64,000 bases of DNA, from NCBI RefSeq assembly GCF_000008185.1, contig NC_002967.9:1054001-1118000 (forward strand), given 5' to 3'. The notes beneath the pieces were generated by a model. That model searched no databases. It worked only from the letters and a program-made list of their open reading frames with translations, and had not been told where the DNA came from. This DNA is from Treponema denticola ATCC 35405 (GTDB taxonomy: Bacteria; Spirochaetota; Spirochaetia; Treponematales; Treponemataceae). The translations under genes were made by a program, and so were the position numbers. This document shows positions 1 through 7,236 of the stretch, in pieces. The stretch's first letter is position 1; every line of letters begins with the position of its first letter.

Positions 1-1
1 T

Positions 2-1078
2 TCATGTATACATTTGATTGGCCGTTTTATAGCCAAACATCCGTCTAGGATAATTATTTATCCAATTCTCTACTTGTTTTATTTGTATGTCACTATATTT
101 ACTTATATCTGCTCCTTTTGGTATAAAGCGTCTAATTAATTTATTAGCATTCTCATTGCTTCCTCTTTCCCAAGAACTATAAGGATGTGCATAATAACAA
201 GTTGTCCTTTTTTCTCCTTCTTTTAAACAAGAGGTTTCAAGGCCTTCTTGGTCTAAAAATTCAGTCCCGTTATCCATGGTTATGCTTTTAAATATTTCTT
301 TAAACTCATCTTTATATTTCATCTCAAGCATATCTATATTTTTTTTAATACTTTCCTGTTTTTTATCGGGGATTTTAAATATTAATTCTTTTCTGGTAAC
401 TCTTTCAGTCATAACTTGTAAGCAGCATCTTCCTTTACCTATCACCAAATCCATTTCCCAATGTCCTTTTTCCTGTCTTTTATTTATCTGTTCACTTCTT
501 TGTTCAATACTGCGTCCTTTTATGTTGTTTTTAGCAATTTTGCTTATTTTTTTATATTTTCGTTTAGTTTTATTGCGTTTTACAGGTAAATCTTTGTTTG
601 TAAGCCTAGAAAAATCCCCTCTGTCTATCATATTGTATACAGTTTTGGTGCATATCATAACCGGAAACTGTAAGCCTAGTTCTTTTATTTGTCCTATAGC
701 GGCATCAGGAGAAAATTTATTATCCGCTATACATGTTTCCAAATAATGTAAAAGTTTTTTATCCTTACCTATTTTTAAACCACGGCCTTTTAGTAATTTC
801 ATTTTATCGGCTCTTTGTTGTCCTTTTCGTGCCGAGTAAACTGTCTTTTCAAGATAGTCAGGAACTTTTGGATTACGGCTTACATATGGATTTTCTGTTA
901 CTTTTATTACCATTCCCCTTTTTATCTCCCTCTGTATCGTTCTTCTATCCCTATTTAAAGACTGTGCAATTTGCCTTGCATTATAGTCGCTTTTGAATAA
1001 TGCTTCTATCGCATATCTTTCTTTTTCGCTAAGGTGTTTCCATTTTTTACTTTTTATGGTATCATTCTTCTGGTTCAT
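2..1078 (-). CDS. IS30-family transposase
   Basis: A 358-residue DDE transposase. The N-terminus (about residues 15-55) has the IS30 helix-turn-helix, with HLSEKERYAIEAL followed by ARQIAQSLNRDRRTIQREI. The catalytic core begins near residue 205 with GHWEMDLVIG (first Asp), continues with ITMDNGTEF (second Asp) and ends with WERGSNENANKLIRRFIPKG (Glu region). The length is normal for the family and the frame is intact, so the element may be active. A GGGGA-type ribosome site lies just before the ATG. It is transcribed away from glmS. It probably acts only in transposition; no cargo gene is visible. Confidence 0.93.
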   Translation of the reverse strand: MNQKNDTIKSKKWKHLSEKERYAIEALFKSDYNARQIAQSLNRDRRTIQREIKRGMVIKVTENPYVSRNPKVPDYLEKTVYSARKGQQRADKMKLLKGRGLKIGKDKKLLHYLETCIADNKFSPDAAIGQIKELGLQFPVMICTKTVYNMIDRGDFSRLTNKDLPVKRNKTKRKYKKISKIAKNNIKGRSIEQRSEQINKRQEKGHWEMDLVIGKGRCCLQVMTERVTRKELIFKIPDKKQESIKKNIDMLEMKYKDEFKEIFKSITMDNGTEFLDQEGLETSCLKEGEKRTTCYYAHPYSSWERGSNENANKLIRRFIPKGADISKYSDIQIKQVENWINNYPRRMFGYKTANQMYT

Positions 1079-1127
1079 CTGTTCCCCATTATCTTTGTTT
1101 TTCCTAATTTCATTATAATGGTTTTTT

Positions 1128-1147
1128 GGTTCAGATGAACCTTTTTT
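1128..1147 (+). terminator. Short hairpin with T-run at IS30 edge
   Basis: GGTTC-AGAT-GAACC (1128-1141) is followed by six T residues. On the plus strand this looks like a small intrinsic terminator that could block transcription leaving the insertion sequence towards glmS. The stem is only 5 bp, so efficiency is uncertain. Confidence 0.4.
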
Positions 1148-1197
1148 ATTTATTTTTAGGGCAATTTATTTTACAACTTACCGCCTTTTCAGCGTAC

Positions 1198-1226
1198 TTG
1201 ACACATCTTCATTTTAAGAATAGACT
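1198..1226 (+). promoter_or_regulatory. Sigma-70-type promoter of glmS-glmL
   Basis: TTGACA (1198-1203), a 17-bp spacer and TAGACT (1221-1226). Transcription should start near 1233, giving a leader of about 30 nt with a strong AGGAGG site before the glmS ATG. It lies at or just outside the IS30 edge, so the insertion sequence could have supplied or displaced upstream control sites. Confidence 0.65.
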
Positions 1227-1262
1227 AGGCCTCAACACGATAAATTTTTTAGGAGGCGGAAT

Positions 1263-1682
1263 ATGGCAAGAAAAATTAAACTTGTATTGGGCGTAATAGG
1301 CTCTGATTGTCATGCTGTCGGTAATAAAATTTTGGATTACTCTTTAACCGAAGCCGGTTTTGAAGTAACCAATATAGGCGTTTTGAGTCCCCAAGAAGAT
1401 TTTATAAATGCTGCCCTTGAAACGAATGCGGATGCGATTTTAGTATCCTCTCTTTACGGTCAAGGAGAGCTGGACTGTAAAGGTTTACGCGAAAAATGCG
1501 ATGAAGCAGGCTTAAAAGGGATTAAGCTTTTTGTCGGCGGAAACATAGTTGTAGGAAAACAAAATTTTGATGAGGTACATAAACGTTTTACCGCAATGGG
1601 TTTTGATCACGTTTATCCGCCGGGAACACCGGTTGAAACGACTATTAAAGATTTACATGCCGACTTTCCGGATCATGCATAG
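1263..1682 (+). CDS. glmS: Glutamate (methylaspartate) mutase, B12-binding S subunit
   Basis: A 139-residue cobalamin-binding protein. The B12 motif DxHxxG appears as DCHAVG near residues 14-19, after the start LVLGVIGS, and the Ser/Gly elements of the Rossmann-like fold follow ([17 protein letters not shown]). The length matches the S (sigma) subunit of adenosylcobalamin-dependent glutamate mutase, which together with GlmE interconverts glutamate and 3-methylaspartate in glutamate fermentation. An AGGAGGCGG site precedes the ATG by a few bases. The gene is followed 32 nt later by glmL. No catalytic E subunit gene is in this window, so it must be encoded elsewhere for the pathway to work. Confidence 0.9.
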   Translation: MARKIKLVLGVIGSDCHAVGNKILDYSLTEAGFEVTNIGVLSPQEDFINAALETNADAILVSSLYGQGELDCKGLREKCDEAGLKGIKLFVGGNIVVGKQNFDEVHKRFTAMGFDHVYPPGTPVETTIKDLHADFPDHA

Positions 1683-1714
1683 GGTTTAAGATCGAACTTT
1701 AAGATTTACTTAAA

Positions 1715-3094
1715 ATGAACTGTTATTTATTTGTTGACTTTGGAAGCACGAACACAAAGATAACCCTTGTGGATATCGAAAAAGAAGACATAATCGGTAC
1801 GGCAAAGGCCTATACGACTGTTGAAACCGATGTTATGATAGGCTATAATAATGCCCTTGAGCTTCTGCACAAAAAAACCGGAACGGATTATACGGTGGTA
1901 AAAAGCCTTGCCTGCTCCTCCGCAGCAGGGGGCTTAAAGATAATTGCCATCGGCCTTGTGCCTGAACTTACAAGCGAGGCAGCAAAACGGGCTGCCCTCG
2001 GTGCCGGAGCCAAGGTAATTCACACTTACAGCCACAATCTCAACAAGAGTGAAGCTGAGGCTATCGTAAACTCAAATGCGGATATAATCCTCTTGGCCGG
2101 AGGCACAAACGGCGGCGATTCGCGCTGTATAATCCACAATGCAAAGATGCTTGCAGATTACGGAGTACGGGTTCCTGTCGTTGTTGCAGGAAACAAGAGC
2201 GCCGAAGACGAAATAATCGAAATCTTTAAAGACAGGGTAGACTTTCACTTGGCCGAAAACGTAATGCCCAAAATAAACAAGCTCAATGTTGAAAGTGCCC
2301 GCGAAACAATCCGCAGCATCTTTATGAATAATATTGTGCATGCAAAGGGCATGACCCATGTCGAAAGCAATATAGATAATATCCTGATGCCGACCCCTGC
2401 TGCTGTCCTAAAGGCAGCTCAAACTTTATCCGAAGGTACTGAAAATGAAGCCGGTTTAGGAGATCTCATTGTCTTGGATATAGGCGGGGCTACAACCGAC
2501 GTTCATTCTGCTGCTGAAGGAGATCCGACCCAAGGCTCTGTCTTTTTGTACGGTCTCCCTGAAGCCTTTTTAAAACGCACTGTAGAAGGCGACCTTGGTA
2601 TGCGCTATTCCCTTCCAACAGTTGCTGATGTTCAAGGTCCTCATGGGCTTCGTCATTATCTTTCAAAAGAGTATAAGTACAATATTGAAGAAGAAGTTAA
2701 AAAAAGAAATGAGCACACCGATTTTATTTCTGAAAACGCAAAAGACCTTGCCTTTGATTGTGCCGTTGCCAAGGTTTGTGCCGATGTTTCTATGGGCAGG
2801 CATGTAGGAGTTTTGACTCCTGTTTATACGGGCTGCGGTGCCAGCTTTCAGCAAGAGGGAAAGGATTTAACTCAGCTGCGTTATATAATAGGGACGGGCG
2901 GAATTTTGGTTTATAATCCCAATTATAAGGAAATTATGGAGGCCTGCAAATTCCGTGAGGATGATCCTTTTAGCTTAAAACCTAAAAATCCACAGTTCCT
3001 TCTTGATAAGGAGTATATACTATCGGCTATGGGTCTTTTGGCTACCGAAGATCCCGATATGGCTATAAGGATAATGAAAAAACATCTGGTATAA
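1715..3094 (+). CDS. glmL: Glutamate mutase accessory protein GlmL (MutL family)
   Basis: A 459-residue ASKHA-fold protein. Two ATP-binding phosphate motifs are visible: VDFGSTNTK near residue 7 and LDIGGATTDVHS near residue 254. Family members act as chaperone-like ATPases that reactivate the B12 enzyme by exchanging damaged cofactor, and glmL normally lies between glmS and glmE. Here glmS precedes it, but the next gene is rpmF, not glmE. The ribosome site before the ATG is weak, so translation may depend on coupling with glmS. The family call is firm; the reactivase role is inferred from the family. Confidence 0.88.
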   Translation: MNCYLFVDFGSTNTKITLVDIEKEDIIGTAKAYTTVETDVMIGYNNALELLHKKTGTDYTVVKSLACSSAAGGLKIIAIGLVPELTSEAAKRAALGAGAKVIHTYSHNLNKSEAEAIVNSNADIILLAGGTNGGDSRCIIHNAKMLADYGVRVPVVVAGNKSAEDEIIEIFKDRVDFHLAENVMPKINKLNVESARETIRSIFMNNIVHAKGMTHVESNIDNILMPTPAAVLKAAQTLSEGTENEAGLGDLIVLDIGGATTDVHSAAEGDPTQGSVFLYGLPEAFLKRTVEGDLGMRYSLPTVADVQGPHGLRHYLSKEYKYNIEEEVKKRNEHTDFISENAKDLAFDCAVAKVCADVSMGRHVGVLTPVYTGCGASFQQEGKDLTQLRYIIGTGGILVYNPNYKEIMEACKFREDDPFSLKPKNPQFLLDKEYILSAMGLLATEDPDMAIRIMKKHLV

Positions 3095-3125
3095 ACCGAT
3101 ATTTTATCATCTTTTCAATTTTGTA

Positions 3126-3154
3126 TTGACTTTTTATGCATTTTAGTGTAATAT
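3126..3154 (+). promoter_or_regulatory. Promoter of rpmF-acpP-rnc
   Basis: TTGACT (3126-3131), 17-bp spacer, TAATAT (3149-3154). The predicted leader of about 80 nt contains a small hairpin GCCGCA/TGCGGC around 3176-3193, which might take part in ribosomal-protein feedback, though nothing here proves that. Confidence 0.65.
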
Positions 3155-3240
3155 GAACCCTTAAATGTATGGTAAGGCCGCATAATGGTGCGGCAGATAC
3201 GCTTTTTTAATTTTAGATATTTTGTAGTGGAGGATTGAGT

Positions 3241-3429
3241 ATGGCTGTACCAAGAGCGAATACATCAAAAGCTAGAACAAGACGCCGACGCGGTGTTAAT
3301 ATGCGTTTACAAGCGCCAAATCTTGTTGAGTGTTCCGGATGCGGTAATTTGATTATGCCTCATCATGTATGCCCCAAATGCGGGTTTTATAAAGGCAAGC
3401 AGGTTATTAACCCCGATAAATTAGACTAA
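3241..3429 (+). CDS. rpmF: 50S ribosomal protein L32
   Basis: A 62-residue protein beginning MAVPRANTSKARTRRRRG, the usual basic L32 N-terminus. Two CxxC pairs (CSGCG and CPKCG) form the zinc site. The start is the ATG at 3241, with GTGGAGGA 6 nt upstream; an in-frame TTG two codons earlier lies inside the ribosome site and is not the start. It precedes acpP by 12 nt, a common arrangement that links ribosome and fatty-acid synthesis genes. Confidence 0.97.
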   Translation: MAVPRANTSKARTRRRRGVNMRLQAPNLVECSGCGNLIMPHHVCPKCGFYKGKQVINPDKLD

Positions 3430-3441
3430 AGGAGATAGTTT

Positions 3442-3678
3442 ATGGATGATTTATTCAAAAAGATTCAGCAATTAATTGCAGCAAAGTTGGAAATCGACGA
3501 AGACAAGGTTACATTGGATTCTTCATTCCGACAAGATTTAGGTGCCGATAGTCTTGACACCTATGAACTTGTTTATGCTCTCGAAGAGGATATGGGTATT
3601 AAGATCCCGGACGAAAAGGCTAATGAGTTTGAAACTGTCCGCGACGCCTATGAATTTATCAAATCTCAGCAAAAATAA
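3442..3678 (+). CDS. acpP: Acyl carrier protein
   Basis: A 78-residue acidic helical protein. The phosphopantetheine attachment motif GADSLD lies near residues 34-39, where the Ser carries the prosthetic group. It shuttles acyl chains in type II fatty-acid synthesis. A good AAGGAGA site precedes the ATG. It is cotranscribed with rpmF and followed 23 nt later by rnc. Confidence 0.97.
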   Translation: MDDLFKKIQQLIAAKLEIDEDKVTLDSSFRQDLGADSLDTYELVYALEEDMGIKIPDEKANEFETVRDAYEFIKSQQK

Positions 3679-3701
3679 GTTTTGTTTTAAGGAGCAGCTC
3701 T

Positions 3702-4442
3702 TTGTTTCCGATAAAAAGCGGTCTTGAGCCCAAGAGGAAGCAGGAGCTCCTTGAGTTCCAAAAGCAAGCGGGATTGAAGTTTAAAGATTTACGCTTGCTT
3801 GATCTTGCTTTCCATCACAGGTCTTTTTCCAACGAACATAATAATTTCCACGCAAATAATGAACGCCTCGAGTTTTTAGGGGACTCCGTACTCGGACTTG
3901 TCGCGGCTTCCTATCTTTATAAGTCTTTTGAAGACAGGCCGGAGGGGGAGCTTGCAAAGATAAAGGCTTCCGCTGTTTCCGAAGATGCTCTTTCAAAGAC
4001 TGCTTCTAAACTGAATATAAGTAATTACTTGGTTTTAGGAAGGGGTGAAGAAATGTCCGGCGGAAGAGAAAAAAAGGCCATCCTTGCCGATGCCCTTGAA
4101 GCCGTTATCGGTGCCTACTATATTGATTCGGGTTTTAAAGCGGCTCAAAAATTTGTTCTAAGACTTTTGGAATCTACCATCCATTCAGTCCTGGAAAAGA
4201 AGTTTATAAGCGACTATAAATCCCTCCTTCAGGAATTGGTACAAAAGAAATTTAAAACGGTTCCCAAGTATGAGCTTAAAAAGGCTAGCGGACCCGACCA
4301 TGACCGTACTTTTTGGTTCTCGGTTTCAATAAACGGTAAGGTTTATGGACCTCTTTCGGGTAAAACAAAAAAAGAAGCTGAACAGTCTGTAGCAAAAGTG
4401 GCCTATGAAAACCTGTGTTCAGAGTCTACTGTGTCAAAATAA
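3702..4442 (+). CDS. rnc: Ribonuclease III
   Basis: A 246-residue double-strand-specific endoribonuclease that processes rRNA and structured mRNAs. The signature NERLEFLGDSVL (about residues 53-64) and a second acidic cluster in DALEAVIGAYYIDSG (about 125-139) form the metal-binding catalytic site. A dsRNA-binding domain fills the last 80 residues (DYKSLLQELVQ...KEAEQSVAKVAYENL). The start is a TTG at 3702, chosen because AAGGAG lies 7 nt upstream and no better ATG precedes the conserved region. Linkage to acpP is typical. Confidence 0.95.
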   Translation: MFPIKSGLEPKRKQELLEFQKQAGLKFKDLRLLDLAFHHRSFSNEHNNFHANNERLEFLGDSVLGLVAASYLYKSFEDRPEGELAKIKASAVSEDALSKTASKLNISNYLVLGRGEEMSGGREKKAILADALEAVIGAYYIDSGFKAAQKFVLRLLESTIHSVLEKKFISDYKSLLQELVQKKFKTVPKYELKKASGPDHDRTFWFSVSINGKVYGPLSGKTKKEAEQSVAKVAYENLCSESTVSK

Positions 4443-4463
4443 CTCTATTTAAAATGAAATTTT

Positions 4464-4481
4464 GGCACAATAGTGCTTTTT
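4464..4481 (+). terminator. Weak terminator after rnc
   Basis: GGCAC-AATA-GTGCT followed by TTTTT. The stem is 5 bp with one G-T pair. It is nested in a larger imperfect repeat (AAATGAAAT ... ATTTCATTT). It separates the rpmF-acpP-rnc unit from the hsp20 control region. Confidence 0.45.
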
Positions 4482-4545
4482 GTCGCGATTTCATTTACGT
4501 TTTCTGTGTTTAAAAATCAAAAATCTGTTTATTTTAATTATTTCG

Positions 4546-4582
4546 ATTTTATAATTCTATATCCAATATAAAATTATAAAAT
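4546..4582. promoter_or_regulatory. Perfect 11-bp inverted repeat upstream of hsp20
   Basis: ATTTTATAATT (4546-4556) and AATTATAAAAT (4572-4582) are exact reverse complements separated by 15 bp. They lie about 30 bp upstream of the sigma-54-like promoter. They could be the binding site of an activator or repressor of hsp20. AT-rich DNA makes chance palindromes more likely, so this stays tentative. Confidence 0.4.
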
Positions 4583-4612
4583 TGTGTCAAAAACCGCCTC
4601 TTTTCTTATAGC

Positions 4613-4630
4613 TTGGCATATAAATTGCTT
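4613..4630 (+). promoter_or_regulatory. Sigma-54-like promoter of hsp20
   Basis: The -24 element TTGGCA (4613-4618) and the -12 element TTGCTT (4625-4630) are separated by six bases, giving the exact GG-N10-GC spacing of the RpoN consensus TGGCA-N6-TTGC. A competing sigma-70 reading has poor spacing. The predicted leader is about 74 nt. Confidence 0.6.
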
Positions 4631-4713
4631 GTATATAAGTGACAGCTTAAAGAGCCGACTCACAGAGCCGCTCATTGAGCTTGAAATAGTAACTTATAAG
4701 CAGGAGGTGCTTT

Positions 4714-5154
4714 ATGAATAGTTTAAGTCTTTTTAGTCCGTCTTTTACGGACAGCGTATTTGATGCCCTTGATAGGAGCTTGGGTCCCAATTTTGGAGTT
4801 TTTGCTCCGATCAAGAATGCAAGCTGCGGAATGCCGAGTGTCGATATCCGCGAAACCGAAAAAGCCTATGTTATGGAAGTAGATCTTCCGGGTTACAGCG
4901 AAAAAGATGTTGAAATCAGCTTAAAAGATAGGCTTATGACAATCTCATCTTCCAAAAAAGAAGAAAAGGAAGATAAGGGAGCAGAGTACATCATAAAGGA
5001 GCGAAGTTCAAGGCATTTTATGAGGCGTTTTACCTTGCCTGAGGATATAAACTCCGATGAAGTTTCTGCAAAATTTGAAAACGGTGTTTTGGTTGTAAAT
5101 ATTCCGAGAAAACCTGATACCCAGCCAAAACAAATAGAAATCAAAACTGCATAA
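4714..5154 (+). CDS. Small heat-shock protein, Hsp20/alpha-crystallin family
   Basis: A 146-residue ATP-independent chaperone that holds unfolding proteins. The alpha-crystallin domain spans about residues 37-135, starting at MPSVDIRETEKAYVMEVDLPG and ending with FENGVLVVNIPRK, the family A-x-x-x-n-G-v-L signature. A C-terminal I-x-I type tail (QIEIKTA) could mediate oligomer assembly. AGGAGGT precedes the ATG. It is a single-gene unit bounded by a strong terminator. Control is discussed at the sigma-54-like site; no CIRCE element was found. Confidence 0.93.
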   Translation: MNSLSLFSPSFTDSVFDALDRSLGPNFGVFAPIKNASCGMPSVDIRETEKAYVMEVDLPGYSEKDVEISLKDRLMTISSSKKEEKEDKGAEYIIKERSSRHFMRRFTLPEDINSDEVSAKFENGVLVVNIPRKPDTQPKQIEIKTA

Positions 5155-5181
5155 AAAAACTACCTCTGTTCACCAGCTTAC

Positions 5182-5216
5182 CTGCGTCTTGCCTTAGGGC
5201 TGGGCGCAGTTTTTTT
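5182..5216 (+). terminator. Strong intrinsic terminator after hsp20
   Basis: A 12-bp stem with one mismatch (CTGCGTCTTGCC against GGCTGGGCGCAG), a four-base TTAG loop, then TTTTTTT. It ends the hsp20 transcript. Confidence 0.9.
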
Positions 5217-5253
5217 ATAATGCTTTGTGTAAAAACTGCCGATAAAATTATCG

Positions 5254-6102
5254 ATGGTTTCCGTATATAGACAATATGAAAATTCCAATTCCTCTGTTTT
5301 AACCAATTCGCTTTTGCGCAGGGAATTTCTTTACGGCCTAAAATTTTTTGCCGTACAAGAGAATTTTATGAGCGAGCAAGGCGCTGTATTGCGTATGAGG
5401 ATTTCTTTGGCCTGCGTAGAAGCCAGAGCTGTGGTTATTGATGCCTATATTCAAACCGACGGAAACCTGTCATACCTCTTTGTTTTATGCTCATCGATTC
5501 TGCCTCCTCAAGTTTTTTCTGAAACCGTAAAAAATATCCTTCCGAATGCGGTTATCGAAGAATTTTATAAGACTCAGGCTGAAGGCTATTTGGAATCGGC
5601 CTCTCAAGAGGCACTGACAAAAAAGCCGATCCCGTTTTTTTCACCCGCAGGAGTAAATTCCGAATCAAACCATCTTTTAATTTCTCTTTTTATTGAGCAT
5701 AGGGCTGTCCTTTTGGAGAATAAAAAAGGCGGTCTTTTGGAAAAAAGCCTAAAAAAAGGGTCTCGAAGTCTTTTAAATGAGGCTTCCGAAATACGCAAAT
5801 ATTCTGCTGCAAATTTGGATGTAGACATCTTGTTGTTTCAAAAAGAAAATCTAATCCTTTCGATTCCGGTTTTTCAAATCAAAAAAATCGATAAGGATGT
5901 TTTTCAGAAAAAGTTTATTCAAATTTTTCCCGAATACGGAGGAAAAAAAATCTATGTAGATGATGTCTTTTGTATAAAAAACATAGATCTTTCCAAAGTA
6001 AATTTTACCAAAAGGTTGAAAAGGGGTATATATAGAATCACAATACCCGATGCTAAGACAATCTTGGAATTTAACCTTTTAGTTCCTTCGATGTATGAGT
6101 GA
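5254..6102 (+). CDS. Hypothetical protein, unrecognised
   Basis: A 282-residue soluble protein with no signal peptide and no motif I recognise. It is rich in Lys, Glu and aromatic residues, and the C-terminus has beta-like segments (RGIYRITIPDAKTILEFNLL). No clear Shine-Dalgarno precedes the ATG; a TAAAAT box lies 5 nt upstream, but its -35 is poor. Before the Rpn insertion downstream, its stop codon was only 6 nt from the original cca start, so the two genes were probably one transcription unit. Function unknown. Confidence 0.65.
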   Translation: MVSVYRQYENSNSSVLTNSLLRREFLYGLKFFAVQENFMSEQGAVLRMRISLACVEARAVVIDAYIQTDGNLSYLFVLCSSILPPQVFSETVKNILPNAVIEEFYKTQAEGYLESASQEALTKKPIPFFSPAGVNSESNHLLISLFIEHRAVLLENKKGGLLEKSLKKGSRSLLNEASEIRKYSAANLDVDILLFQKENLILSIPVFQIKKIDKDVFQKKFIQIFPEYGGKKIYVDDVFCIKNIDLSKVNFTKRLKRGIYRITIPDAKTILEFNLLVPSMYE

Positions 6103-6105
6103 ATC

Positions 6106-6136
6106 CCTATGCGCTATCCTGTTTCAAAAAAAATGA
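6106..6136 (+). repeat. 31-bp direct repeat, left copy
   Basis: Identical over 31 bp to 7206-7236. It contains the first nine codons of cca. The two copies are 1100 bp apart and enclose the Rpn gene, so they record the insertion event. Confidence 0.95.
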
Positions 6137-6147
6137 ATAAAATGTAA
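6109..6147 (+). pseudogene. Duplicated 5' fragment of cca
   Basis: The reading frame MRYPVSKKM matches the true cca N-terminus, then diverges and stops at a TAA after 12 codons. It sits where cca would have begun, immediately after the upstream gene. It is a remnant left by the Rpn insertion, not a functional gene. Confidence 0.85.
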
Positions 6148-6293
6148 AAATGCAAGTTCTTAAAAACTTTTCTATATCCCGTCGCTATAAAATAAACAAT
6201 CCTTTTTTCAAAATTTTACTATTTATTCAACTTAGAACCCTATAATTATGTGAAGACAGGCAAGAATAATTTGCTGTTTTAAGGAGAAAAGTT

Positions 6294-7157
6294 ATGTCAA
6301 ATGAACAAACTATTTTAAACCCCAAAACCGATTGGGTTTTTAAGCTGATGTTTTCCAAAGGAGAAGAAGGCAACAAAGCCCTTATAAGCTTTTTAAACGC
6401 TTTTTTGGAAGATTCTTACGGTAAAATCAATAAGGCAGAAATCATAAACACCGAGCTTATTCGCGATAGGCCTTCGGGAGAAACGTACCGCCTCGATTTT
6501 CTGATTAGAACCGACAACGGCCTTATCGTAGACCTTGAGATGCAGCAGTTTTGGAAAACAAATTATCATCGCAGAAGTCAAATGTACCTCATGCGCCTCG
6601 TTTCCCGCTTTTTAAAGACGGAGCCCAAAGAAGACGACTTTTTGTACGCCATAAGTCTTTCCGTTTTCGGTTGCGATGTTCCTAAAAGCGCAGAGCTTGT
6701 AAAGATGTCTGAGAGCTCAATAATTCAATATCTTTATGTTGAATTAAACGAGCTAATAGTTTATACTATGAAAAAGAGATTGGAAGAGTATAGCTTAAAA
6801 GACTTTTGGATAAGATTTTTAGCCAACTATGAAGAAGACAAAAAAAGCGGAATGTTGGAAGAATTGTGTAGACTAGAGGAGGGTATAAAAATGGCAGAAG
6901 CAACACTCTTTAGGGTAACGGATGAAGAGAGGCGAATGGCAATAGAACTCTCTGACGAAAAATACCGGATGTATGTGGAAGATGAACGCAGTGAAGCTAG
7001 AAGAGAGGGCTTGGCCGAAGGCCGGTCTGCCGGTTTAGCCGAAGGCTCATATCAAGCAAAAGTGGAAGTGGCTGTCTCTTTTAAAAGACTTGGTGTTGAT
7101 ATTGATAAAATAGCTGAAGGTACAGGCTTGAGCCGAGAAAAAATAGAAGCGCTGTAG
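6294..7157 (+). CDS. Rpn-family PD-(D/E)XK nuclease / putative transposase
   Basis: A 287-residue protein of the recombination-promoting nuclease family (TIGR01784 type). It starts NPKTDWVFKLMFSKGEEGNK and carries the core YRLDFLIR...GLIVDLEMQ, whose Asp and Glu-x-Gln are the PD-(D/E)XK residues (about residues 70-87). The C-terminal tail has the family's Gly-rich EGLAEGRSAGLAEG linker and a helix ending LSREKIEAL. TTAAGGAG precedes the ATG. Family members nick or cut DNA and promote RecA-independent recombination. The flanking 31-bp repeats show that this unit was inserted here. Confidence 0.9.
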   Translation: MSNEQTILNPKTDWVFKLMFSKGEEGNKALISFLNAFLEDSYGKINKAEIINTELIRDRPSGETYRLDFLIRTDNGLIVDLEMQQFWKTNYHRRSQMYLMRLVSRFLKTEPKEDDFLYAISLSVFGCDVPKSAELVKMSESSIIQYLYVELNELIVYTMKKRLEEYSLKDFWIRFLANYEEDKKSGMLEELCRLEEGIKMAEATLFRVTDEERRMAIELSDEKYRMYVEDERSEARREGLAEGRSAGLAEGSYQAKVEVAVSFKRLGVDIDKIAEGTGLSREKIEAL

Positions 7158-7171
7158 CTTAAAAACGCCTA

Positions 7172-7200
7172 TAGACAGGTCCTAAATTTTTGTGTAAACT
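7172..7200 (+). promoter_or_regulatory. Promoter of cca, leaderless geometry
   Basis: TAGACA (7172-7177), 17-bp spacer, TAAACT (7195-7200), then only 8 nt to the cca ATG. It lies inside the inserted Rpn unit, so the insertion may have given cca a new promoter. Confidence 0.5.
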
Positions 7201-7205
7201 TTATT

Positions 7206-7236
7206 CCTATGCGCTATCCTGTTTCAAAAAAAATGA
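7206..7236 (+). repeat. 31-bp direct repeat, right copy
   Basis: Second copy of 6106-6136. It forms the start of the intact cca gene. Confidence 0.95.

Larger units (their letters stand above)
1..1182 (-). mobile_element. IS30-family insertion sequence, one end in window
   Basis: The transposase gene fills most of this stretch, and its stop codon lies at the very edge of the window, so one terminal repeat is outside. The other end should lie between the transposase start (1078) and the glmS promoter (1198). An AT-rich stretch near 1158-1182 is a plausible terminal inverted repeat, but this cannot be proven without the partner end. The right boundary given here is an estimate. Confidence 0.5.

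Noticed and set aside
276-996. Plus-strand open frames in the IS30 region
   Set aside because: They are antisense to the transposase and match nothing.
3235-3240. TTG as the rpmF start
   Set aside because: It overlaps the ribosome site; the ATG at 3241 gives the normal L32 N-terminus.
4640-4713. CIRCE element before hsp20
   Set aside because: The repeated AGAGCCG units are direct, not the TTAGCACTC inverted repeat.
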